Part shown: positions 5,557 through 11,320 of the stretch, one piece after another | Position numbering within the stretch: position 1 is the stretch's first letter | Layout of the letters: each line of letters begins with the position of its first letter | Assembly: GCA_016934095.1 (NCBI GenBank) | Contig: JAFGTO010000413.1 | Span: 1 to 11,320, forward strand | Length of the DNA: 11,320 nt | Origin: Candidatus Glassiibacteriota bacterium | Lineage (GTDB): Bacteria > Gemmatimonadota > Glassbacteria > GWA2-58-10 | Direction of reading: 5' to 3' | The notes under the pieces: generated by a model | Told to the model about the DNA's origin: nothing | Database searches by the model: none | What the model saw: only the letters and a program-made list of their open reading frames with translations | Made by a program: the position numbers and the translations under genes

Positions 5557-6951
5557 TCAGGCTTCCGCCCTGGGCAGCCAGACCGTGAAGGTTGTCCCCC
5601 GGCCGGGCTCGCTCACGACCTCGATCCTCCCGCCGTGCCCCTCGATTATTTCCCAGACTATCGACAGCCCCAGACCCGTACCCTCGTACTTGGCCTTGGC
5701 ATCACTTGTCCGGTAGAATTCCTCGAAAACCATCGCCACTTCTTCCTTGCTCATCCCGATACCGGTATCGACTACATCCAGGCGGATAAAGTTACCCTCG
5801 GCAGAAACCTTAAAAGTAACGCTGCCCTGCTCGGTGTACTTGACCGCGTTTGAAAGCAGGTTCATCACCACCTGGTGCATGGCCTCCTGGTCCGCCTTGA
5901 CCGGAGGGATCTCCGCGGGCAGGTCCAAGACTATTTCCAGTCCTTTGCTTTCGGCCTGGGCGTGCAGGATTTCCAGCTGGCGCGAGATGATCGGCTCAAG
6001 TTTCACGGGTTCCAGTTTGAAAGCATGGCCTGCGGTCTGCATCCGGGAAAGAGTGAGCAGTTGACGGATCAGCTCCAGCAGGTTGTGGGTGCGATGCTCG
6101 GCCCGGGTCAGCAGGTCTTTTACCTTGGGTTCGGGGTGCTCGGGGAAACCGGTGATTACTGCGGTGATCAGGCTTTGGATGGCGGCCAGCGGCGCTTTGA
6201 GCTCGTGCTCCACTTTCAGGATAAAGCGGCTGCGGTATTCGTAAATCTCCATCAGCCGGCGGTTGGTCTGCTCCAGGGAGTCTTTCAGTTGCATCAGCTC
6301 CTCTTCGCGCCGGCGCAGCTTGCTGGTTATCGAAGTGGCCATGTACACCGAGAGGTAAAGGGTGCTGGTGAAAACGCCGGCTACCCCCAGGAGAAACACC
6401 GGGTTGTGATAGACCGATTCGTTTAAAAAAGGGAACAGCCGGTAATGCGGTATGACCTGCAGGTAGTCGAGGACCAGCATCAGGTTGAACAGCACCACCG
6501 CCAGGCTGGCCTGCAGGTAGCTGGCCAGGTTGGAAAGCAGTATGCTGGCGATTATCACGTGGAAGATAAAATAAAAGATGAAAGGGTTTTCCGCTCCGCC
6601 GGAGAAATAGATCAGCACGATGAGCAGGACCAGGTCGGTGGAGATCTGGATATTAGCGAAGCGTGAGGTCCGCTGGTGGCGCTGGGGCAGGTGTTCTTCC
6701 CGCAGCAGGCAGCGGAAATAGAAGTGGAAGATCAGGTTATAAAGGAAAATAAATGCGGCGCAAACCAGCAGGATCCTGTAGTTCAGCAGCAGGTCAAACA
6801 GTAAATCGACCAACAGGATCGTGGTGGACACACCGGCGGCCGCCAGCCACCGGATGCGAATCAGCCAGCCGATTCGCTCTACCAGCTCATCCTGGAATGT
6901 CAAGACAAAGCGTTTGATAGCTTTTTTACCTGCCGGAGGTGATGATGACAT
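5557..6951 (-). CDS. Membrane sensor histidine kinase with RegB/PrrB-like GGxxNPF motif
   Basis: In this 464-aa kinase, residues about 27-205 hold roughly six membrane segments, with no large periplasmic sensor domain. Residues 118-124 read GGAENPF, the GGxxNPF heptad linked to quinone binding in RegB/PrrB redox kinases, followed by FIFYFIFHVIIASILLSN. A short coiled coil (about 210-240) leads to the HisKA domain with H249 in VEHELKAPL. The ATP-binding domain has N368 in NLLSNAVKY, DTGIGM (395-400), an FEEFYR F-box and GTGLGL (424-429), so all catalytic boxes are intact. RegB's redox cysteine after the H-box is absent; the only cysteines are at about 64 and 81. The start codon has a weak ribosome binding site (GAGAA, 11 nt away). 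It lies 136 bp downstream of the receiver gene and on the same strand as the hox genes. Redox or quinone sensing is inferred from the motif and neighbours. Confidence 0.88.
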   Translation of the reverse strand: MSSSPPAGKKAIKRFVLTFQDELVERIGWLIRIRWLAAAGVSTTILLVDLLFDLLLNYRILLVCAAFIFLYNLIFHFYFRCLLREEHLPQRHQRTSRFANIQISTDLVLLIVLIYFSGGAENPFIFYFIFHVIIASILLSNLASYLQASLAVVLFNLMLVLDYLQVIPHYRLFPFLNESVYHNPVFLLGVAGVFTSTLYLSVYMATSITSKLRRREEELMQLKDSLEQTNRRLMEIYEYRSRFILKVEHELKAPLAAIQSLITAVITGFPEHPEPKVKDLLTRAEHRTHNLLELIRQLLTLSRMQTAGHAFKLEPVKLEPIISRQLEILHAQAESKGLEIVLDLPAEIPPVKADQEAMHQVVMNLLSNAVKYTEQGSVTFKVSAEGNFIRLDVVDTGIGMSKEEVAMVFEEFYRTSDAKAKYEGTGLGLSIVWEIIEGHGGRIEVVSEPGRGTTFTVWLPRAEA

Positions 6952-7087
6952 TTTATAACTGGTTCTCTGCCCGCTCTTTTAACAGGAATACAACCCGAAC
7001 TCCAACCGGATTCAATATTCCGGCGACTTCCGCTGCGCCCGGTACTCAAACGGTTGCAGTCCCGGATTCCCGGTACCGGATTTCAGC

Positions 7088-7471
7088 TCATGCAATGTGC
7101 AGCTTTTTTCTTAACAAAGGGATCAGCATGGACGGCATCAACGGCTTCTGGATAACACCGGCGAACCCTATGGCACTGGTATCCAGGTTGTAGCTGGTGG
7201 CTTCGCCGATCGAGCTCAGCAGAAAGATCGGGACCGCGCTCTTCATCTTTTTAATCTTTTCCGCGACTTTGACCCCGGCATCCACTGTTTCCATCATCAT
7301 ATCGACGATTATCAGGTCGGGGTTCAGCTCCTCCACCTTTTCCAGGCCCTGCTTGCCGTCCACGGCGAGACCCACGGCGAAGCCGGCGCTCTCCAGCATG
7401 ATTTTGATTGCCTCCAGCATATCCCGGTCATCATCGATTACCAGTATCAGCTTTTCTTCTTTTTCTGCCAT
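7088..7471 (-). CDS. Stand-alone response regulator receiver domain
   Basis: This 127-aa CheY-like single domain has no output domain. The acidic pocket VIDDDRD (11-17), the phospho-acceptor D57 (LIIVDMMM), the Ser at 86/87 (FLLSS) and K109-P110 (IQKP) are all present, so phosphorylation should work. After D57 the usual MPxxxG loop is replaced by MMETVDAG, lacking the proline. The start at ATG 7471 is chosen because AGGAG lies 9 nt upstream; an upstream GTG extension (to 7516) has no support. It sits between hoxW (81 bp upstream) and the histidine kinase (136 bp downstream), all on one strand. It is therefore the likely phosphorylation partner of that kinase and may be cotranscribed with the hydrogenase. 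Without a DNA-binding domain it must act through protein contacts or a phosphorelay. Confidence 0.9.
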   Translation of the reverse strand: MAEKEEKLILVIDDDRDMLEAIKIMLESAGFAVGLAVDGKQGLEKVEELNPDLIIVDMMMETVDAGVKVAEKIKKMKSAVPIFLLSSIGEATSYNLDTSAIGFAGVIQKPLMPSMLIPLLRKKLHIA

Positions 7472-7552
7472 CTTGAATTTCTCCTGGTAGTTAAAACTAT
7501 TTTCCGCAAGAATCACAATCGTGCAGGACCGGACTCCCTGTGAATGAAAGAC

Positions 7553-8032
7553 TCAGGAACGTCGTTCAGCGGCCTTCTGCCGGCAGCGCTCGAGGAGCGA
7601 GTCCGAATTCAGCAGGTCTCTGAGAAAACGCTCGGCCTGCTGGCAATGCTTTTTTCCGGGTTCGCTGATACCCTCGGCCAGCTCGAAAGATTCTCCCCGG
7701 ACGCCGAGGATGAATGCCGGAGGCTCTTTATGGTAGACCTGCCGGCAGAGTGCCAGGACACTTTCGGGCTCCATGGCGTGGGTGGTAAAACGGCTTTTGG
7801 CTGCTGCGGCAGCCTGGTAGAAATCGAACGGTGCACCTGCTTTCACCGAGGCATCGACAAAAATCACCAGGTCGCTTTCGGCCACATCGGCGGCATCCTC
7901 GATGTTGAGCTGGTAATTGATCGTGGTCTTGATCCCGGGCAGGCTCCAGCTTTCCACCGCCTCGACCAGCGCCGGCCCCAGCCCGTCATCCGTGCGGCCG
8001 GGGTTGCCGATACCGATTACCAGTACTCTCAA
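7553..8032 (-). CDS. hoxW: [NiFe]-hydrogenase maturation endopeptidase HoxW
   Basis: This 159-aa peptidase M52 protein cleaves the C-terminal tail of the hydrogenase large subunit after nickel insertion. The N-terminus VLVIGIGNPGRTDDGLG is the family hallmark. D16, D60 (VIFVDA) and H85 (THAMEPES) sit where HybD has its nickel-binding E16, D62 and H93; Asp for the first is usual in HoxW-type enzymes. The C-terminal helix extends to residue 159. The start is TTG at 8032-8030, sharing TTGA with the hoxH stop TGA. No ATG or GTG lies close to the conserved MRVLVIGIGN position, and the upstream in-frame ATG at 8284 would add 84 residues of out-of-frame hoxH translation. The 4-base start/stop overlap implies translational coupling with hoxH, its expected substrate. 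The family call is firm and the start fairly firm. Confidence 0.92.
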   Translation of the reverse strand: MRVLVIGIGNPGRTDDGLGPALVEAVESWSLPGIKTTINYQLNIEDAADVAESDLVIFVDASVKAGAPFDFYQAAAAAKSRFTTHAMEPESVLALCRQVYHKEPPAFILGVRGESFELAEGISEPGKKHCQQAERFLRDLLNSDSLLERCRQKAAERRS

Positions 8033-9519
8033 CTTCCGCTCGCCCCCCGGATGAGGCTGTGGATCAGGTTGCCCCGGGTGTCCCTCAGCTCCAGCTTGAG
8101 CGGCATCCTGCCCAGGGCATGGGTGGCACAGCTCAGGCACGGGTCGTAGGCCCGGATGGCCACCTCGACATAGTTGAGCAGGTCCTCGGTGATTTTTTTG
8201 CCCTCGAGGTGCTGGTCGGCGACCTTGGCCACCGCGGAGTTCATCGGCTCGTTGTTGTTGGTGGTCGAGACGATCAGGTTGCACATGGTGATCTGGTCCC
8301 GGTCATCCACCTTGTAATGATGGAAGAGAGTACCCCGCGGGGCCTCGATCAGGCCGACCCCCTCATGGGTTTTCTTTCCCATCCTCACCAGGTCGGTACC
8401 CTGGAGGTCCTTGTCGGTCAGCAGCTCCTTGATCATCTCGGCGCTGTGAAGCATCTCGATCATCCGTGCCCAGTGGTAATGCAGGCTGAAGTTGTTGGGT
8501 TTTCCCCCGGTATAGGCCCGGAACTCCTCGAACTCTTTCTGGGCCAGCGGGCTGGGGATGAAATCGCAGCAGTTGAGCCGGGCCAGCGGGCCGACCCGGT
8601 ACCAGCCTTTCCGCTTGCCGAGCTTGCGGATGAAGGGGAATTTCATGTAACTCCAGGATTTTATCTCTTCTCCGATATGTTCCAGGTAATCTGCGGGTTC
8701 CACCTGGTCGAAGATCTTCTCCCCGTCCTTGTCGACCGCCCTCAGGTTGCCGTGGTAGAGGTCCAGGGCCCCATCCTTGCGTACTATGCTCAAGTGGTTA
8801 GACTCGAACGAGGCGAACCCATCGAAATAGTCCGGGTTCTGGCCGTGGACTTTTTTCACCAGGTCCACCGAGGCTTTTGACCAGTCGATTATCCGGTCGA
8901 TGTCCTTGAGGTGGCTGTCTCTTTCCGCGGTGGAGAGGTTTTTATTGATCCCGCCGGGGATGGCGCCGGTCCCGTGGATCTTTTTACCGGCTGTGCTCTT
9001 GATAATTTCCTGTCCGTACTTGCGCAGCATGATCCCCTGGTAGGCCAGGTCCGGGTACTCGGCTGCCACCGCCAGCACGTTGCGCTTCATCACGGCCGAG
9101 TCGAAGCCGAAAAGCAGGTCCGGCGAGCAGAGGTGGTAGAAATGCAGCGCGTGCGACTGGAGCATCTGTCCATAGTGCATCAGGCGGCGCATTTTTTCCG
9201 CGGTCGGGCTCAAGCCGTCGGGGCCCACGCCCACTACCACGTCCATGGCCTTGGCCGCTGCCAGGTGGTGGCTTACCGGGCAGATCCCGCAGAGCCGCTG
9301 CACCACCACCGGTGCCTCCCAGTAGGGCCTTCCCTGCACGAAGCGCTCGAAGCCGCGGAATTCGACTATCAAGAGCCGTGTCCGGTCAATATGGCCCTCA
9401 TCGTCCTGGACGATGGTTACTTTGCCGTGGCCCTCGACCCGGGTGACCGGGTCAATGACCACCTTTCTCATGTGTTTTTCCAGATGTTGAGCGTAAGGTT
9501 CCATTTCAGGGTTCTCCAT
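8029..9519 (-). CDS. hoxH: NAD-reducing [NiFe] hydrogenase large subunit HoxH
   Basis: This 496-aa protein carries the NiFe(CN)2CO active site that interconverts H2 with protons and electrons. The L1 motif RLCGICPVSH gives C77 and C80, and the L2 motif DPCLSCATH gives C461, C464 and H467; these four cysteines ligate the nickel. A 29-residue tail after H467 is the part removed by the maturation protease encoded next. The N-terminal IDPVTRVEGHGKV is typical of group 3 enzymes, and RLCGICPVSHHLAAAKAMDV is close to HoxH. The start is uncertain: ATG 9519 is 2 bp after hoxY, ATG 9504 has GGAG 9 nt upstream, and ATG 9471 would begin at MRKVVIDP as many HoxH proteins do. The longest plausible form is given. 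The NADH-module genes upstream (hoxF, hoxU) support group 3d (Hox) over groups 3b and 3c. Confidence 0.94.
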   Translation of the reverse strand: MENPEMEPYAQHLEKHMRKVVIDPVTRVEGHGKVTIVQDDEGHIDRTRLLIVEFRGFERFVQGRPYWEAPVVVQRLCGICPVSHHLAAAKAMDVVVGVGPDGLSPTAEKMRRLMHYGQMLQSHALHFYHLCSPDLLFGFDSAVMKRNVLAVAAEYPDLAYQGIMLRKYGQEIIKSTAGKKIHGTGAIPGGINKNLSTAERDSHLKDIDRIIDWSKASVDLVKKVHGQNPDYFDGFASFESNHLSIVRKDGALDLYHGNLRAVDKDGEKIFDQVEPADYLEHIGEEIKSWSYMKFPFIRKLGKRKGWYRVGPLARLNCCDFIPSPLAQKEFEEFRAYTGGKPNNFSLHYHWARMIEMLHSAEMIKELLTDKDLQGTDLVRMGKKTHEGVGLIEAPRGTLFHHYKVDDRDQITMCNLIVSTTNNNEPMNSAVAKVADQHLEGKKITEDLLNYVEVAIRAYDPCLSCATHALGRMPLKLELRDTRGNLIHSLIRGASGS

Positions 9520-9521
9520 GG

Positions 9522-10061
9522 TCAGTCGTATTTTATCAGCTCGTAAGGCAAGTCGGCTTCCTTGCCGCTGAGCAGCGCCACCAGCGACTCCCAGATCAGG
9601 TCCGCGTTCGGCGGGCAGCCCGGCAGGAAGTAGTCGATCTTGACCACCTCGTGGCAAGGGTAGACCTTGTCAAGGATGAGCGGCAGGTCGGGATCATTGG
9701 GGATCATGCCGTCCACCACCGAGGGCCCGTTAAGGAAAGCCTCCTGCAGGCATTCTTTGAGCGGAATGCCGTTCCGCATGGCCGGCAGGCCGCCCATGAT
9801 GGCGCACTCGCCCAGCGAGATCAGGATCTTACAATGGTCGCGGAAATAGCGCAATACCTCTACATTTTCCGCATTGGCGCATCCGCCCTCGATCAGGCCG
9901 ACCTCGCACTGGCCGGTGAACCGCTTGATGTCGTTGATCGGGGATTTGTCGAAGTCCACCAGCTCAGCCAGCTTGAGGATGCGCTCGTCGATGTCCAGGA
10001 CCGACATGTGGCAACCGAAACATCCGGCCAGCGAAGTTGTGGCGATTTTTGGTTTTGCCAT
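9522..10061 (-). CDS. hoxY: NAD-reducing [NiFe] hydrogenase small subunit HoxY
   Basis: This 179-aa small subunit passes electrons from the NiFe site through a proximal [4Fe-4S] cluster to the diaphorase arm. The cluster ligands appear as C14 and C17 (LAGCFGCHMS), C86 (SLGECAIMGG) and C149 (LPGCPPN), the four-cysteine pattern of short group 3 small subunits. There is no Tat signal and no medial or distal cluster domain, so the enzyme is cytoplasmic. Length agrees with cyanobacterial HoxY (about 180 aa). The start at ATG 10061 has GAGG with a 6-nt spacer. It follows hoxU by 54 bp and precedes hoxH by 2 bp. NuoB-like proteins share the fold, but adjacency to hoxH settles the assignment. Confidence 0.94.
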   Translation of the reverse strand: MAKPKIATTSLAGCFGCHMSVLDIDERILKLAELVDFDKSPINDIKRFTGQCEVGLIEGGCANAENVEVLRYFRDHCKILISLGECAIMGGLPAMRNGIPLKECLQEAFLNGPSVVDGMIPNDPDLPLILDKVYPCHEVVKIDYFLPGCPPNADLIWESLVALLSGKEADLPYELIKYD

Positions 10062-10115
10062 GATATCCTCTATCTCAATACCGTTTTCCGGATGGTTGAA
10101 CTTACAGGCCGAGGG

Positions 10116-10820
10116 TCAGTGGCTGCCCTCGATCTCGGCGCCGATGGGCTTTTTGTCGTACTGCCTCTCGCCGATCGGCGTGCGATAGGCGGTTTCTTTA
10201 ACAATGATGGTTCCCACCGGGCAGAGCTGTACGCAGCGGTCTGTGGGTTTGATCTCCACGCCGGCGAGCCCCCTCGAGGAGCTGGCCTTGATTTTCAGAA
10301 ACGGGCCGCGCCCGATGAAACCGAGAATGTTCTTCCCGTCGAGCTCCTCGGCCGCCCGCACGCACCGTCCGCACTGTATGCACCGGTTCCCGTCGATGTA
10401 GATCTGCGGGTGGCTGGCATCGATAGTGCGCTGCGGGAACATGTAGGGAAAGCGCGGGGCCATGATCCCGAGCCGGTAAGCCAGGGCCTGCAGCTCGCAG
10501 TTGCCGCTTCTTTCGCAGGACGGGCAGAAGTGGTTGCCCTCGATGAAAAGCATTTCCACCAGGGCCCGTCGCATGTCCTGCAGCTCGGGAGTATCGTTGA
10601 AAATAAGCATGCCCTCGGCCACCGGGGTCGTGCAGGCGGCCATCTGGCGGCCGTTGACATTGACCGTGCAAATCCGGCAGCTGCCGCCCGGCGTGAGCTC
10701 CGGGTGGTAGCAGAGCCTGGGGATGTAGACACCGTTGTCATCCGCGGCCTGGATAATGGACTGGCCCTTTTTCCCCTGGCAGTCCTTGCCGTCGATGGTG
10801 AAATTGATCGTATCGCTCAT
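10116..10820 (-). CDS. hoxU: NAD-reducing hydrogenase diaphorase iron-sulfur subunit HoxU
   Basis: This 234-aa protein is homologous to the N-terminal part of complex I NuoG. It links HoxY to the flavin subunit HoxF through Fe-S clusters. Residues 1-75 form a [2Fe-2S] ferredoxin domain with C37, C48, C51 and C63. A His-Cys3 type motif, NHFCPSCERSGNC (H97, C99, C102, C108), follows. A ferredoxin-like C-terminal part has C147, C150 and C153 (RCIQCGRCV) and C200 (LCPVGTI). The second CxxCxxC of a full two-cluster domain is missing; only an extra C196 is seen. As far as memory serves, Ralstonia-type HoxU shares this feature together with the tail pattern PVGTI...PIGxRxY. The start at ATG 10820 (MSDTINFTID) has GAGG with a 6-nt spacer. 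An in-frame ATG at 10838 overlaps the hoxF stop (ATGA) and would add six residues but has no ribosome binding site. Confidence 0.92.
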   Translation of the reverse strand: MSDTINFTIDGKDCQGKKGQSIIQAADDNGVYIPRLCYHPELTPGGSCRICTVNVNGRQMAACTTPVAEGMLIFNDTPELQDMRRALVEMLFIEGNHFCPSCERSGNCELQALAYRLGIMAPRFPYMFPQRTIDASHPQIYIDGNRCIQCGRCVRAAEELDGKNILGFIGRGPFLKIKASSSRGLAGVEIKPTDRCVQLCPVGTIIVKETAYRTPIGERQYDKKPIGAEIEGSH

Positions 10821-10834
10821 CGTTACCTCTTCTT

Positions 10835-11320
10835 TCATTCGAAATGGGGGCTTCTGCCGGTCTGCTCGCAGGCCTCGGCTACGGCCTCGGTAAGGTCGAA
10901 GCCGGTAAGGTACTCATCTTCCTTGAGCCGCTCCTCGTAGATATGGCGGAAGTTGGTCAGGGTTGTCAGTATCGGGTTGGGCGAAGTCGTGCCCAGGCCG
11001 CAGCGCGCAGTGGAGGAGATGATTTTGCCCCACTCCTCCAGCTCATCCAGGTCCAGGCGGGTACCGTTGCCGGCCAGGATCTTTTCCAGCTTGTTTTTCA
11101 GCAGCCTGTTGCCGACCCGGCAGGGTATGCACCAGCCGCAGGATTCTTCTTCGAAGAAGCGAGCGAAATTAAAGACTATTTTCAGCAGGTCGCGCTGGGG
11201 CCCGATCACGATCATGGCGCCGCCGGTGCTCAGGTCGTCGTAACAGATCTTGCGGTCGAACTCATCATGCCCGATACACCTTCCGCTTGGTCCGCCGATC
11301 TGGACCGCCCGGGCATGGTC
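10835..11320 (-). CDS. hoxF: NAD-reducing hydrogenase diaphorase flavoprotein HoxF, C-terminal fragment (truncated by window edge)
   Basis: The last 161 residues of a NuoF/HoxF-type subunit, which oxidises or reduces NAD(H) with FMN and a [4Fe-4S] cluster. The reading frame runs open to the right edge, starting DHARAVQIGGPSGRCIG. The QIGGPSG segment and DDLSTGGAMIV belong to the end of the flavin domain. ESCGWCIPCRVG and the later RCGLGT supply the four cysteines of the N3-type cluster. The remaining helical tail ends GRSPHFE. HoxF, NuoF and HndC share these motifs; HoxF is chosen because hoxU, hoxY, hoxH and hoxW follow directly. Its stop overlaps an in-frame ATG of hoxU (ATGA). The N-terminal part, any hoxE and the operon promoter lie beyond 11320. 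Confidence 0.88.
   Translation of the reverse strand, partial: DHARAVQIGGPSGRCIGHDEFDRKICYDDLSTGGAMIVIGPQRDLLKIVFNFARFFEEESCGWCIPCRVGNRLLKNKLEKILAGNGTRLDLDELEEWGKIISSTARCGLGTTSPNPILTTLTNFRHIYEERLKEDEYLTGFDLTEAVAEACEQTGRSPHFE

Noticed and set aside
6952..7087. Terminator or second promoter between receiver and kinase
   Set aside because: Only a 10-bp CCGGTACCGG palindrome (7070-7079) and short AATCCGG repeats are seen. There is no T-tract and no convincing -35/-10 pair.
7472..7552. Independent promoter for the receiver gene (TTGTGA then TTTAAC with 17-nt spacing, minus strand)
   Set aside because: Both hexamers are weak matches and the gap from hoxW is short, so read-through from the hox operon is simpler.
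8033..8284. Upstream extension of hoxW to the ATG at 8284
   Set aside because: These 84 residues are the hoxH coding sequence read in another frame. The conserved HoxW N-terminus begins at the TTG at 8032.
8059..9546. Two long plus-strand frames opposite hoxH
   Set aside because: They are antisense shadows of hoxH, which has intact L1 and L2 nickel motifs over the same span.
9520..9657. Extension of hoxH to the ATG at 9657
   Set aside because: It overlaps the end of hoxY by 136 bp and the added residues have no similarity to HoxH N-termini.
9651..10940. 429-codon open frame on the plus strand opposite hoxY and hoxU
   Set aside because: The opposite strand encodes two clear Fe-S proteins with all cluster motifs. 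The plus frame crosses several gene boundaries and has no family features.
1..11320. CRISPR arrays, tRNA or rRNA genes, insertion sequences, phage or defence genes
   Set aside because: No periodic repeat-spacer pattern, cloverleaf, transposase motif or terminal inverted repeat was found on reading both strands.

Overview
The window reads as a moderately high-GC (roughly 60%), densely packed bacterial chromosome segment with four blocks. Nothing in it is phage, plasmid or transposon derived. The gene content (a DUF4091/GH123-like lipoprotein, a Na/Pi cotransporter, a bidirectional NAD-reducing [NiFe] hydrogenase) would suit a facultative or anaerobic free-living bacterium, for example an uncultivated lineage of the FCB/Latescibacteria-Glassbacteria type. 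That placement is a guess from gene content and style, because no marker gene in the window fixes the taxonomy.

Layout. (1) Positions 1-191, minus strand: the first 63 codons of uvrA, running off the left edge, with a good sigma70-type promoter at 240-268. (2) Positions 391-3477, plus strand: a consensus-like promoter, a leader of about 136 nt, then a large secreted lipoprotein (971 aa) with a DUF4091/GH123-like glycoside-hydrolase fold. (3) Positions 3578-5502, plus strand: a Na+/phosphate cotransporter and a PhoU-like protein as a tight two-gene operon. It is preceded by three 11-bp-phased TGTTA repeats that look like a PHO box. (4) Positions 5557-11320, minus strand, transcribed right to left: hoxF (3' part), hoxU, hoxY, hoxH, hoxW, a stand-alone receiver and a membrane histidine kinase.

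Block 4 is the main system. HoxF and HoxU form the NAD(H)-oxidoreductase (diaphorase) arm and HoxY and HoxH the [NiFe] hydrogenase arm of a group 3d-type soluble, bidirectional hydrogenase. HoxW is the endopeptidase that trims the HoxH C-terminus. The genes are spaced 2-54 bp apart or overlap (ATGA or TTGA junctions), so they are probably cotranscribed and partly translationally coupled. The two-component genes lie downstream on the same strand. The kinase carries a GGxxNPF sequence in its membrane domain, the motif associated with quinone sensing in RegB/PrrB kinases. This suggests that the redox state of the membrane quinone pool is connected to the hydrogenase, but it lacks the RegB redox cysteine and its neighbour receiver has no DNA-binding domain.

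The most useful second-look items are the putative PHO box with a phoA-like layout, the RegB-like kinase plus lone receiver linked to hox genes, the TTG-start overlap that couples the maturation protease to its own substrate, and the poly-glycine/G-rich insert just before the presumed catalytic Asp-Glu pair of the lipoprotein. None of these amounts to a clearly new system. They are unusual details of recognisable families.
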